Positions 18,303 to 29,082 of a stretch of DNA of 64,000 nt are shown piece by piece (positions within the stretch are counted from its first letter, which is position 1; every line of letters begins with the position of its first letter). Source of the stretch: Quadrisphaera granulorum (lineage in GTDB: Bacteria > Actinomycetota > Actinomycetes > Actinomycetales > Quadrisphaeraceae); NCBI RefSeq assembly GCF_003149145.1, contig NZ_QGDQ01000003.1, forward strand, positions 62,001-126,000, given 5' to 3'. Position numbers and translations under genes: made by a program. The notes under the pieces were generated by a model. That model was not told where the DNA came from. It did not search any database and saw nothing but the letters and a program-made list of their open reading frames with translations.

Positions 18303-19451
18303 TCAGGTCGGCTGGTAGGGACTGACGACGACCTCGACGCGCTGGAACTCCTTGAGGTCGGAGTAGCCGGTGGTCGCCATGGCCCGGCGTAGCGCGCCGA
18401 GCAGGTTGCTCGTGCCGTCCGGGGTGGTGCCCGGGCCGAGGAGGATCTCTTCCAGCGACCCGACGGTGCCCACCCGCACCCGGCGGCCGCGCGGCAGGTC
18501 GGGGTGGTGCGCCTCGGGCCCCCAGTGCCAGCCGCGGCCGGGAGCCTCGGTGGCGCGGGCCAGGGCTGCGCCGAGCATCACAGCGTCGGCGCCGCAGGCG
18601 ACGGCCTTGACGACGTCGCCGGAGCGGCCCATGCCGCCGTCGGCGATGACGTGCACGTACCGGCCGCCGGACTCGTCGAGGTAGTCGCGGCGGGCGGCGG
18701 CGACGTCGGCGATGGCCGTGGCCATCGGGGCGTGGATGCCCAGCGCACCGCGCGTGGTGTGCGCGGCGCCCCCGCCGAAGCCCACGAGCACACCCGCGGC
18801 GCCGGTGCGCATGAGGTGGAGCGCCGCGGTGTAGCTGGCGGCGCCGCCGACGACGACCGGCACCTCGAGCTCGTAGATGAACTGCTTGAGGTTGAGCGGC
18901 GCGTCGGCGCCGCTGGCGGCGACGTGCTCGGCGGAGACGGTGGTGCCACGGATCACGAAGAGGTCGACCCCGGCGTCCACCACGGTCTTCCACAGCTGGG
19001 CGGTGCGCTGGGGAGAGAGCGCCCCGGCCACCACGACGCCCGCGTCACGCACCTGCTTGAGCCGCAGCGCCACGAGCTCGGGGTCGATGGGGGCGCTGTA
19101 GATCTCCTGCATGCGCCGCGTGGTCGCCGGGGAGCCGGTGGGGACGTCGTCCTCCATCGCGGCCACCTCGGCCAGCAGGGGCTCCGGGTCTTCGTAGCGG
19201 GTCCACAGACCTTCGAGGTCGAGCACACCGAGGCCGCCGAGCTTGCCGATGGCGATGGCGGTGGCAGGGCTGACCACCGAGTCCATCGGGGCCGAGAGCA
19301 CCGGCAGCGCGAAGTGGTACGCGTCGATCTGCCAGGACACGCTGACCAGCTCGGGGTCGCGGGTGCGGCGACTGGGGACGACGGCGATGTCGTCGAGGGA
19401 GAAGGCGCGCCGGCCGCGCTTGCCGCGACCGATCTCGATCTCGTAGGCCAT
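18303..19451 (-). CDS. guaB3: GuaB3 family IMP dehydrogenase-related protein
   Basis: The 382-residue protein is a TIM barrel of the IMPDH/GMPR family without CBS domains, the form called GuaB3 in actinobacteria. It begins MAYEIEIGRGKRGRR, a GuaB3 hallmark, and contains SLDDIAVVPSRRTRDPELV, LPVLSAPMDSVVSP, VIADGGMGRSGDVVKAVACG and a C-terminal LRRAMATTGYSDLKEFQRV. It is shorter than true IMPDH and lies immediately downstream of guaB, as in Streptomyces and Mycobacterium. Its exact reaction has been debated (IMPDH-like or GMP reductase-like), so the call is kept at family level. CAGGAG precedes the ATG. Confidence 0.93.
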   Translation of the reverse strand: MAYEIEIGRGKRGRRAFSLDDIAVVPSRRTRDPELVSVSWQIDAYHFALPVLSAPMDSVVSPATAIAIGKLGGLGVLDLEGLWTRYEDPEPLLAEVAAMEDDVPTGSPATTRRMQEIYSAPIDPELVALRLKQVRDAGVVVAGALSPQRTAQLWKTVVDAGVDLFVIRGTTVSAEHVAASGADAPLNLKQFIYELEVPVVVGGAASYTAALHLMRTGAAGVLVGFGGGAAHTTRGALGIHAPMATAIADVAAARRDYLDESGGRYVHVIADGGMGRSGDVVKAVACGADAVMLGAALARATEAPGRGWHWGPEAHHPDLPRGRRVRVGTVGSLEEILLGPGTTPDGTSNLLGALRRAMATTGYSDLKEFQRVEVVVSPYQPT

Positions 19452-19498
19452 GGGTGCTCCTGTCAGTGGTGCAGCTGGTCAGTAGGCGGTGCGACCGC

Positions 19499-21052
<1,554 letters not shown>

Positions 21053-21090
21053 TCACGCGTCGGTCTGGGCACAGGAGCCCGGAGGACGCA

Positions 21091-21128
21091 GCGACGGCCC
21101 GGCACCCCGAGGGGTGCCGGGCCGTCGC
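21091..21128. terminator. 18-bp hairpin behind the response-regulator gene
   Basis: Arms 21091-21108 and 21111-21128 are perfectly complementary, giving an 18-bp stem capped by a CGAG turn. It lies 45 bases beyond the stop of the response regulator and separates it from guaB. Confidence 0.8.
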
Positions 21129-21172
21129 GCCGGGTGGAGCCCGGTGGAGCGTGGGGTCAGCGGAGCGTGAGG

Positions 21173-21787
21173 TCAGTGGACCATCCCGAGGCGGAAGCCC
21201 TTCGCGACGGCCTGGGCGCGGTCGGCGGCGTCCAGCTTGCGGAACAGGCGCCGCGCGTGGGTCTTCACCGTGTCCTCGGAGAGGAAGAGCTGCTTGCCGA
21301 TCTCGGCGTTGCTGCGGCCCTCGCCCATGCCGGTCAGCACCTGCAGCTCGCGCTCGGTGAGCGCGGGCGCGGCACCGGGCTCGGTGCGGCGTGCGCCACG
21401 CCCCCGGACGCCGCTGTCGCTCATGGCGCCGATGACGGCGGCGACGAGCTCCGAGCGGGTCGCGTCCTTGACCACGTAGCCGCGGGCACCCGCGGCGACG
21501 GCACGAGCGACGCCTTCGACGTCCTCCGCCACGGTGAGCATGAGCACACCGGCTCCAGGGTGGCGGGCCAGCAGCCTGCGGGCCGCCTCCACGCCCCCGA
21601 TGCCGGGCATGCGCACGTCCAGAAGGACCAGCGCGGGGCGCTCCACGGGCCACCGGGAGAGGACTTCCTCGCCCGAGCTGGCACCGACCACGCGGCCCAC
21701 CCCGGCCACGCCTGCCACAGCCCGCCGCAGGTTCTCACGAACCAGCGGTGAGTCATCGCAGACCATCACCGTCGCCGTCGCAGACAC
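21173..21787 (-). CDS. NarL/LuxR-family response regulator, BldM-like
   Basis: The 204-residue protein has a receiver domain followed by a LuxR-type helix-turn-helix. The phosphorylation pocket looks complete: CDD near residue 10, LLDVRMPG with the acceptor Asp near 57, LTVAED (Thr) and YVVKDAT (Lys). The DNA-binding part reads LTERELQVLTGMGEGRSN and SEDTVKTHARRLFRKLDA. The GTG at 21787 follows GGAGGT by 6 bases. No histidine kinase is adjacent. Next to guaB in Streptomyces lies bldM, an orphan regulator of development, and this gene has the same architecture and place, so orthology is a fair inference but not proven. Confidence 0.88.
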   Translation of the reverse strand: MSATATVMVCDDSPLVRENLRRAVAGVAGVGRVVGASSGEEVLSRWPVERPALVLLDVRMPGIGGVEAARRLLARHPGAGVLMLTVAEDVEGVARAVAAGARGYVVKDATRSELVAAVIGAMSDSGVRGRGARRTEPGAAPALTERELQVLTGMGEGRSNAEIGKQLFLSEDTVKTHARRLFRKLDAADRAQAVAKGFRLGMVH

Positions 21788-21893
21788 CGTTCCACCTCCA
21801 TGTGCGCCGACCCGAGCAGCCGGCTGTCCTGAAGGAGTCATCGGCACGCCCCAGGCCGACCTGAGACCTGAAGCGGTGGCACGTGCGGGCGTT

Positions 21894-21919
21894 CGGGTGA
21901 ATCCGGCGGACGTCACCCG
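21894..21919. promoter_or_regulatory. CGGGTGA-N12-TCACCCG inverted repeat upstream of the response regulator
   Basis: The perfect 7-bp arms lie about 110 bases before the start of the BldM-like gene and downstream of the MerR-type gene. It may be an operator for autoregulation; no consensus is firm enough here to name the protein. Confidence 0.3.
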
Positions 21920-21977
21920 GCCGCACCAGACGAGGCGAACCACGCCATCGCTGCTCATCGGCGATCGAGCGGGTAGT

Positions 21978-23072
21978 TCAGGGTTCGGTGGCCTCGAGGA
22001 GGACGTCGAGCGCTTCCGACAGGGCGGGGGCTCGCAGAGCGGTGCGGCCCTCGGGGACGGCGGCCCACGCCCACCCGGCGCCCGAGAGCACCAGCCGCGC
22101 GGGGTGCCGCAGCCGCGGGAGCGGTCCGAGCTGGGCCGCGGCGTCCTGGACGGAGCGCTCGGCGTGGACGAGGACGGCAGCCGGGCCGGTGCGCCGCACC
22201 GCGGCTGCCACGGCCTCGCGGGGCAGCCCCGGCGAGAGCACCCAGGGGCGCACGCCGTTGGCGGCGACGGCCGCGGCGAGCACGTGCAGGGGCAGCGGGT
22301 CGATCTCGCCCTCGGCCGCGGCGAGCAGGACGACGGCGGTGGTGCGCTCCGGCGGACGTCGCAGCGCGCGCAGCGCCTCGAGGGTGGCCGCGGTGAGCAG
22401 CACCTCGGAGTCGACCCCGGGGCCGGTGGCCTCCCAGCGGTGCCCGAGAGCTTGGCGGGCGGGCTCGATGACCTCCTCCCAGGCACGCAGCGGGCCCTTG
22501 GCGCTGCACGCGGCGAGCACGGCGGCCGCGGCTCCGGGTGCATCGCCGGCGAGCACGGCCCGTTGGAGTGCTCCCTGCCCCGCGGGCGAAGGGCGGCGGG
22601 TCAGGGGCGTGCGGTCAGCCGGGAGCACGGCGCTCCAGACGCCGAGCTCCGCGGCGAGCAGGGCGGCCGCCGGGGCGTCCGAGGGGGCGGCCGCGGCGTC
22701 GTCGACGTCCTCCCCGCCGAGGTCGTCCGAGCCGTCACCGGCCGATGCGGCCACGGCCAGCGCCGCCTCGCTCGGGTCGGTGTTCAGCGCCGTGGCGGCG
22801 GCCGTCACGGGCGGGACACCTTCGAGCGTGAGGCGGCGCATCACGACCAGGCGGGCGAGGTCCTCCGGGGTGTAGCGGCGGTGCGAGCCCGATTCGTGCT
22901 CGCTGGGGCCCAGCCCGTAGCGGCGGGCCCACGTCCGCAGCGTCGCCGGGGCGACGCCGAGGCGACGCGCCGCCGCCGCGACACCCAGCGACACGCCCGA
23001 GGGGGCGGCGTGGGGAGTGGGCACCCCGTCAGTGTGGTCGGGTGGCGTGGGCGTCGCCACCGCGCCCCCCAC
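21978..23072 (-). CDS. MerR-family regulator with degenerate cobalamin-binding-type domain
   Basis: The 364-residue protein starts with a MerR winged helix: GVAAAARRLGVAPATLRTWA, then RRYGLGPSEHESGSHRRYTP and EDLARLVVMRRL (residues 28-82). An acidic Ala-rich linker follows. The rest resembles the helical cap plus Rossmann fold of CarH/LitR-type B12 photoreceptors (GALQRAVLAGDAPGA, WEEVIEPARQALGHRW, VVLLAAAEGEIDPLPLHVLA). The D-x-H-x-x-G cobalt-ligand motif expected there is missing, so B12 is probably not bound, as in CarA-type relatives that act without it. GGGGGAG precedes the GTG. The gene lies between the BldM-like regulator and whiB, on the opposite strand to whiB. Confidence 0.8.
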   Translation of the reverse strand: MGGAVATPTPPDHTDGVPTPHAAPSGVSLGVAAAARRLGVAPATLRTWARRYGLGPSEHESGSHRRYTPEDLARLVVMRRLTLEGVPPVTAAATALNTDPSEAALAVAASAGDGSDDLGGEDVDDAAAAPSDAPAAALLAAELGVWSAVLPADRTPLTRRPSPAGQGALQRAVLAGDAPGAAAAVLAACSAKGPLRAWEEVIEPARQALGHRWEATGPGVDSEVLLTAATLEALRALRRPPERTTAVVLLAAAEGEIDPLPLHVLAAAVAANGVRPWVLSPGLPREAVAAAVRRTGPAAVLVHAERSVQDAAAQLGPLPRLRHPARLVLSGAGWAWAAVPEGRTALRAPALSEALDVLLEATEP

Positions 23073-23168
23073 TCAGCTCTCCCCCGACTCTCCATCGACG
23101 GCGCATGAGGTGTCGCGCGACGACACGGCGTGATGCGGGTGTCACTCGAACAACCCAGTCCGAGGTGC

Positions 23169-23197
23169 TTGAACAACCTTTGAAGCGGTTGTAGTGT
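23169..23197 (+). promoter_or_regulatory. Promoter of the whiB gene
   Basis: TTGAAC (23169-23174) and TAGTGT (23192-23197) are separated by 17 bases, a good housekeeping-type promoter. Transcription would start near 23204, leaving a leader of about 154 bases. The spacer contains CAACC-N8-GGTTG, a possible operator. Confidence 0.55.
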
Positions 23198-23357
23198 CAT
23201 CAACATCGAGTCGAGAGCGACCGACGGGCCGCTCTGACCAGGGGGTACCCCAGAGACAGCGGATCTACACCCGCTGCGCCATGAAGGCACCCTCCCGCTC
23301 CGTCACCACGTGCACCGCCCCAATCACCTGAGCACCACGCGAACCCCGGAGGACCCC

Positions 23358-23690
23358 ATGGCCGAGATCTCCCGCCTGCCCGGCCCCGTCGCCGACATCT
23401 GGGAGTGGCAGCTGCAGGGCTCGTGCCGCGAGCACGACACCAACCTGTTCTTCCACCCCGAGGGCGAGCGTGGCCCGGCGCGCCGCAACCGCGACGCCGC
23501 CGCCGTCGCCATCTGCGCCGCCTGCCCCGTCGTGGAGGACTGCCGCCAGCACGCCCTCACCGTCCGGGAGCCGTACGGCGTGTGGGGTGGCCTCACCGAA
23601 GACGACCGCGAGCGCATCTACGCCGCCCAGCGCTCCCGCCGCACCCCGAACCCGGTGGTGGCCGAGACCCGCATCGCCGAGGTCGGCTGA
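23358..23690 (+). CDS. WhiB-family iron-sulfur regulator (WhiD/WhiB3 type)
   Basis: WhiB proteins carry a 4Fe-4S cluster and partner with the principal sigma factor to control development, redox response or virulence. The 110-residue protein has the four cluster Cys residues at 23, 53, 56 and 62 (C-x29-C-x2-C-x5-C), the GVWGG turn at 74-78 and a basic C-terminal RSRR motif. GGAGG lies 5 bases before the ATG. Its place next to groEL/groES and the BldM-like regulator matches whiD of Streptomyces and whiB3 of Mycobacterium. The leader before it is long and contains a 16-codon open frame at 23281-23331. Confidence 0.95.
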   Translation: MAEISRLPGPVADIWEWQLQGSCREHDTNLFFHPEGERGPARRNRDAAAVAICAACPVVEDCRQHALTVREPYGVWGGLTEDDRERIYAAQRSRRTPNPVVAETRIAEVG

Positions 23691-23721
23691 CCACAGACCC
23701 CGCACCAGCGCGACGCAGCGC

Positions 23722-23763
23722 ACGACGAAGGCCCCGGACCTGCAGGTCCGGGGCCTTCGTCGT
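23722..23763. terminator. 19-bp bidirectional hairpin between whiB and groEL
   Basis: Arms 23722-23740 and 23745-23763 pair perfectly over 19 bp with a TGCA loop. It lies 31 bases past the whiB stop and 28 bases past the convergent groEL stop, so it should end both transcripts. Confidence 0.85.
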
Positions 23764-23791
23764 TGCTCAGTCGTTCGACCGAGCGGTCAGC

Positions 23792-25405
<1,614 letters not shown>

Positions 25406-25476
25406 CTACTTCCTGATGGCTTCCTGGGTGGCTTCCTGGTGACGTACTGCTGACGCTCTGGGTCAGGGACGACGAA

Positions 25477-25519
25477 CGCCCCGGGGCCCCCGCCGTCCGG
25501 CGGTGGGGCCGCCGGGGCG
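25477..25519 (-). promoter_or_regulatory. Hairpin between groES and groEL
   Basis: Arms 25477-25490 and 25505-25519 pair over 14 bp with one bulge, and the loop forms its own small GC helix. It lies in the 166-base gap of the operon and may be a processing or attenuation structure that sets the ratio of the two chaperonins. Confidence 0.45.
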
Positions 25520-25568
25520 AGCCGTGATCAGAGGTCGATCAGAGGTTCAGTGAGCGCTGTCGAGTCGC

Positions 25569-25862
25569 TCAGGCGACGACGGCGAGCACGTCGCGCGCCG
25601 AGAGCACGAGCAGCTCCTGGCCGCCGTACTTCACCTCGGTGCCGCCGTACTTGGAGTAGATGACCTTGTCGCCGACCTTGACGTCGAGCGGCACACGGTT
25701 GCCGTTGTCGTCGACGCGGCCCGGGCCCACGCTCAGGACCTCGCCCTCCTGGGGCTTCTCCTTGGCGGTGTCCGGGATGACCAGACCGGACGCGGTGGTC
25801 TGCTCGGCGTCGAGGGGCTTGACGACGATGCGGTCCTCGAGCGGCTTGATGGAGACCGACAC
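25569..25862 (-). CDS. groES: Co-chaperonin GroES
   Basis: GroES caps the GroEL ring. The 97-residue protein has the standard length and motifs: [20 protein letters not shown], the mobile loop around residues 18-35 with [36 protein letters not shown] and the C-terminal [13 protein letters not shown]. The GTG at 25862 is preceded by GGGGAGGT. A promoter and two CIRCE operators lie 100-170 bases upstream, so repression by HrcA and heat induction are expected. Confidence 0.97.
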   Translation of the reverse strand: MSVSIKPLEDRIVVKPLDAEQTTASGLVIPDTAKEKPQEGEVLSVGPGRVDDNGNRVPLDVKVGDKVIYSKYGGTEVKYGGQELLVLSARDVLAVVA

Positions 25863-25957
25863 GGGCGGACCTCCCCTTCGCTGATGGTGCGGAACGGACG
25901 GATGCGCGCGCCGGGGGGCCAGGGCGTCGTCGCGGGTGCCGCTCCGACCTCGGGCGC

Positions 25958-25982
25958 TGGCACTCTCACAGGGAGAGTGCCA
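25958..25982. promoter_or_regulatory. CIRCE element 1 (HrcA operator)
   Basis: TGGCACTC-N9-GAGTGCCA is an 8-bp inverted repeat with the exact 9-base spacer of CIRCE (consensus TTAGCACTC-N9-GAGTGCTAA). It lies just downstream of the predicted groES transcription start. Confidence 0.88.
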
Positions 25983-25988
25983 AGAAGG

Positions 25989-26018
25989 ACAGTAGTGAGG
26001 CCGTCAGCACTCGGTCAA
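25989..26018 (-). promoter_or_regulatory. Promoter of groES-groEL
   Basis: On the minus strand TTGACC (26018-26013) and TACTGT (25994-25989) are spaced by 18 bases. The -35 falls inside the spacer of CIRCE element 2, and the start point would lie just before CIRCE element 1. Confidence 0.7.
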
Positions 26019-26030
26019 CCCGAGTGCCAG
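26004..26030. promoter_or_regulatory. CIRCE element 2 (HrcA operator) over the -35 box
   Basis: TCAGCACTC-N9-GAGTGCCAG matches CIRCE with the right 9-base spacer and three changes in the arms. The -35 hexamer of the groES promoter is within its spacer, so HrcA bound here would directly block RNA polymerase. Confidence 0.8.
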
Positions 26031-26065
26031 CTCACCCCACCGCCAACACCCGCCCCCTCGCCCGG

Positions 26066-27667
26066 TCAGACCAGCGAGCAGACGGTCTTGACCTCCAGGT
26101 AGCCCGCCAGGCCCTCCATCCCGTTCTCCACGCCCCACCCCGACGTGCGGCGACCGCCCTTCACCAGCTCCGGGGAGAACACGGAGTGGCAGTTCACCCA
26201 CACCGTGCCGGCACGCACGCCGTCGACCACACGCTGCGCGGTGCGCAGGTCAGTGGTCCACACGCTGGCGGCCAGTCCGTAGTCGGTGTCGTTGGCGGCG
26301 GCGAGCACCTCCTCGACGTCGTCGAAGGCTTCGACCACGACCACCGGCCCGAAGACCTCCTCCCGCACGAGCGGCGAGGCCGGGTCCGCCCCCACCACCA
26401 CCGTCGGGGCGAAGAAGCACCCGCCGCCGGAGGCGTCGGCCACGGGTCCTCCGGTGCCCACCACCTGTGCCCCGGCGACCACGCCGTCAGCCAGCCGCTG
26501 CGCCACCCGCGCGGCGTGCGCGGGACTGGCCAGGGGGCCGAGCTGGGAGCCCGGGTGCAGGCCGTGCCCCAGCGGGGTCGTGGCCGCGAGCGCCGCCAGC
26601 GCCTCGACGAAGGCGTCGTGCGCGCGCCGCTCCACGTAGACCCGTGATCCCGCGACGCACACCTGCCCCGAGTTCGCGAAGATCCCCCGCGCGACGCCGG
26701 GCACCGCGGAAGTCATCTCAGCGTCGGCCATGACGACGGCGGGCGACTTGCCTCCCAGCTCGAGCGTAAGCCGTGGCAGGTGCCCGCCGGGGCGCCCCGC
26801 GGAACGCACGATGGCGCGGCCGGTCGCCGTCGACCCGGTGAAGGCGACCTTGTCGACACCTTCGTGCTCCGCGAGCGCCGCCCCGACCGTGCCGCCGCCG
26901 GTCAGCAGCGACACCACCCCGCGCGGCAACCCCGCCTCGTCGAGCGCCTGCACGACGAGCTGCACGAGCCGCACGGACGTCAGCGGGGTGTCCTCGGCGG
27001 GCTTGAGGACGACGACGCAGCCCGCCGCGAGCGCCGGCGCCACCTTCATCGCCGCCATGAGCAGCGGGGAGTTCCAGGGGGTGATCGCCGCGACCACGCC
27101 CACGGGCTCCAGCACGGTGCTCGCGACGAGGCGCGTCCCCGGCGCCGCGTAGGGGGGCAGCGGCGCTGAGGGCCGGAAAGTGGTGCCGGTGACCTTGGTG
27201 GCCGCCCCGGCGAAGTAGCGGAACTGCTCTACGGCGCCCGCCACCTCACCACGCGCGGTGGCGAGGGTCTTGCCCTGGTCGAGGACCTCCAGCTGCGCGA
27301 GCTCCTCGGCGTGCTCGGCGAGCAGGTCGGCCACCCGCCACAGCAACCGGCCGCGGGCTGAGGGGGTGGCTGCCCACCAGGCGCCGGGGCGGTGGTCGTC
27401 GAGGACGGCGCGGGCCGCGACGACGGCCGGACCCACGTCCGCGGCGGAGGCCTCGGCCACCTCGGCGAGCTCCGCACCGGTGGCCGGGTCGCGGGTGGTC
27501 CGGCGCTCCCCGGTCGCGGCGGGGCGCCACTCCCCCGCGGTGAACAGGCCCGCCGGCTCGGCGCTCCAGGCGTCCAGCAGCGCCCCTACCGGCGCGGACA
27601 CCGCTCCGGTGGGCGGCCGGCCGCCGTCGACGAGATCGTTGGGCCGAGACACGGGCACGGCGCTCAC
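26066..27667 (-). CDS. Aldehyde dehydrogenase family protein
   Basis: Members oxidise aldehydes to acids with NAD(P)+. The 533-residue protein shows the conserved residues: TPWNSPL with the catalytic Asn, KPAEDTPLTS, FTGSTATGRAI, LELGGKSP with the general-base Glu and NSGQVCVAGSR with the nucleophilic Cys, then EEVFGPVV. It is about 40 residues longer than usual at the N-terminus. The GTG at 27667 overlaps the amidohydrolase stop (GTGA). It is the last gene of the catabolic operon and would oxidise the aldehyde made by the decarboxylase or the GMC enzyme. The true substrate is unknown. Confidence 0.9.
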   Translation of the reverse strand: MSAVPVSRPNDLVDGGRPPTGAVSAPVGALLDAWSAEPAGLFTAGEWRPAATGERRTTRDPATGAELAEVAEASAADVGPAVVAARAVLDDHRPGAWWAATPSARGRLLWRVADLLAEHAEELAQLEVLDQGKTLATARGEVAGAVEQFRYFAGAATKVTGTTFRPSAPLPPYAAPGTRLVASTVLEPVGVVAAITPWNSPLLMAAMKVAPALAAGCVVVLKPAEDTPLTSVRLVQLVVQALDEAGLPRGVVSLLTGGGTVGAALAEHEGVDKVAFTGSTATGRAIVRSAGRPGGHLPRLTLELGGKSPAVVMADAEMTSAVPGVARGIFANSGQVCVAGSRVYVERRAHDAFVEALAALAATTPLGHGLHPGSQLGPLASPAHAARVAQRLADGVVAGAQVVGTGGPVADASGGGCFFAPTVVVGADPASPLVREEVFGPVVVVEAFDDVEEVLAAANDTDYGLAASVWTTDLRTAQRVVDGVRAGTVWVNCHSVFSPELVKGGRRTSGWGVENGMEGLAGYLEVKTVCSLV

Positions 27668-29082
27668 CACGCCACGTCGGGCAGACCGTGCTCGGCCACC
27701 CACGCCTCGCGGCGCGCGAAGAGGCCGGGCGCGGTGGCGCGGGCCTCGTCGACAAGTTCGCCGAGGTCGGCGTTCACCAGCGCTCCGTCGCGGACGACGG
27801 CGGCGCCGTCCACCCAGACGTGGTCGACGTCGGAGCCGCGCACGGCGTGGACGAGGTTGTGGTGGACGTTGAGCAGCGGCCCGGAGGTGACCAGCGGCGT
27901 CATCCGCGGGGTGCGCGAGCGCACGGCCACGACGTCCGCCTTCTTGCCCACCTCCAGCGAGCCCAGGTCTGCCTCGCGCCCCAGCGCTCGGGCGCCGCCG
28001 GTGGTGCCGAGCGCGAAGGCGTCCCAGCTGGGCAGTGCGGCGGCGTCGAGGTCGCGCAGCTTGGCGAGCAGCGACGCCGTCTTCAGCTCCTCGAACATGT
28101 CGAGGTTGTTGTTCTCCTTCTCGCCGTCGGTGCCGAGGCCCACGGCCACGCCGGCCGCGAGAAGCTCGCGCACGCGCGCGGTGCCACTGGCCAGCTTCAT
28201 GTTGCTGACGGGGTTGTGCACCACGCCGACGCCGCGGTCGGCCAGCAGGGAGATCTCGTCGTCGTCGAGCCAGATCGCGTGGGCGAGCACGGTGCGCGGG
28301 GCGTCGAGCATCCCCAGCTGCTCCAGCGCACGCACCGGGCGCGCGCCGTAGCGCCGCTCGAACTCGGCGACCTCCTCCGCCGACTCGCTGCAGTGCGTGT
28401 AGAGCCCGGTGCCGAGGTCCTGCGCCATCGCCACCGCACGCCGCTGCGCGGCCTCGACGACGTAGAAGGGGTGCTCCAGCCCCACCCACACCTCGACCCG
28501 GCCGCCGGCGGCGCCGTGGTGATCGGCGGCCAGTCGCTCGACGTCGTCGAGGGTGTCGAAGAAGTGGTGCTTCGGGTGCTCCGCGGCGTACGGGACCGCG
28601 ACGAGCCGGTTGCCGAGCAGCTGCGCCGAGCGCGAGCCCCCGGCGAGGAACCGCCACATGTCGACGACGGTGGTGGTGCCCGCCAGCAGACCCTCGGCGT
28701 AGCAGAGGCGGGTGGCCACCTCAGCCTCGTGCGCGGTGAGCACGCGGTGCATGGGGTCGATGTGCACGCGCAGCCACTCCCACACCGGCAGCTCCTCCGC
28801 GGTGCCCCGCAGCAGGCCCGAATGGTGGTGGGCGTTGACCAGGCCGGGCATGAGCAGGTGGTCGGGTAGGTCCTCGACGACGACGCCGGGGTGTTCCGCC
28901 GTCACGGCGGCCACGACGTCAGCGCGCGGGCCGACGGCGGTGATGCGGTCTGCGTGCAGCGCCACGGCGCCGTCGGCGATGACCGTGCGCGCAGCATCTC
29001 CCACGACGACGACGCCCGCCGCCAGGACGCGCGGCTCCCCGCCGGCCGAGGTGCTGACCTGCGCCGTGACCGACCCCGTCAC
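27664..29082 (-). CDS. Amidohydrolase, TRZ/ATZ/SsnA-type deaminase
   Basis: This metal-dependent hydrolase class removes amino groups from purines, pyrimidines, triazines and related compounds. The 472-residue protein has the family ligands in order: NAHHHSGLLRG (two metal His), THCSES, HAIWLDDDE and LGTDGEKENNNLDMFEE with the catalytic Asp. The small beta domain frames the barrel at both ends (VLAAGVVVVGD and SLEVGKKADVVAV). The GTG at 29082 overlaps the GMC stop, and its own stop overlaps the aldehyde dehydrogenase start. A deaminase of a ring or amino compound fits; I cannot name the substrate. Confidence 0.88.
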   Translation of the reverse strand: MTGSVTAQVSTSAGGEPRVLAAGVVVVGDAARTVIADGAVALHADRITAVGPRADVVAAVTAEHPGVVVEDLPDHLLMPGLVNAHHHSGLLRGTAEELPVWEWLRVHIDPMHRVLTAHEAEVATRLCYAEGLLAGTTTVVDMWRFLAGGSRSAQLLGNRLVAVPYAAEHPKHHFFDTLDDVERLAADHHGAAGGRVEVWVGLEHPFYVVEAAQRRAVAMAQDLGTGLYTHCSESAEEVAEFERRYGARPVRALEQLGMLDAPRTVLAHAIWLDDDEISLLADRGVGVVHNPVSNMKLASGTARVRELLAAGVAVGLGTDGEKENNNLDMFEELKTASLLAKLRDLDAAALPSWDAFALGTTGGARALGREADLGSLEVGKKADVVAVRSRTPRMTPLVTSGPLLNVHHNLVHAVRGSDVDHVWVDGAAVVRDGALVNADLGELVDEARATAPGLFARREAWVAEHGLPDVAW

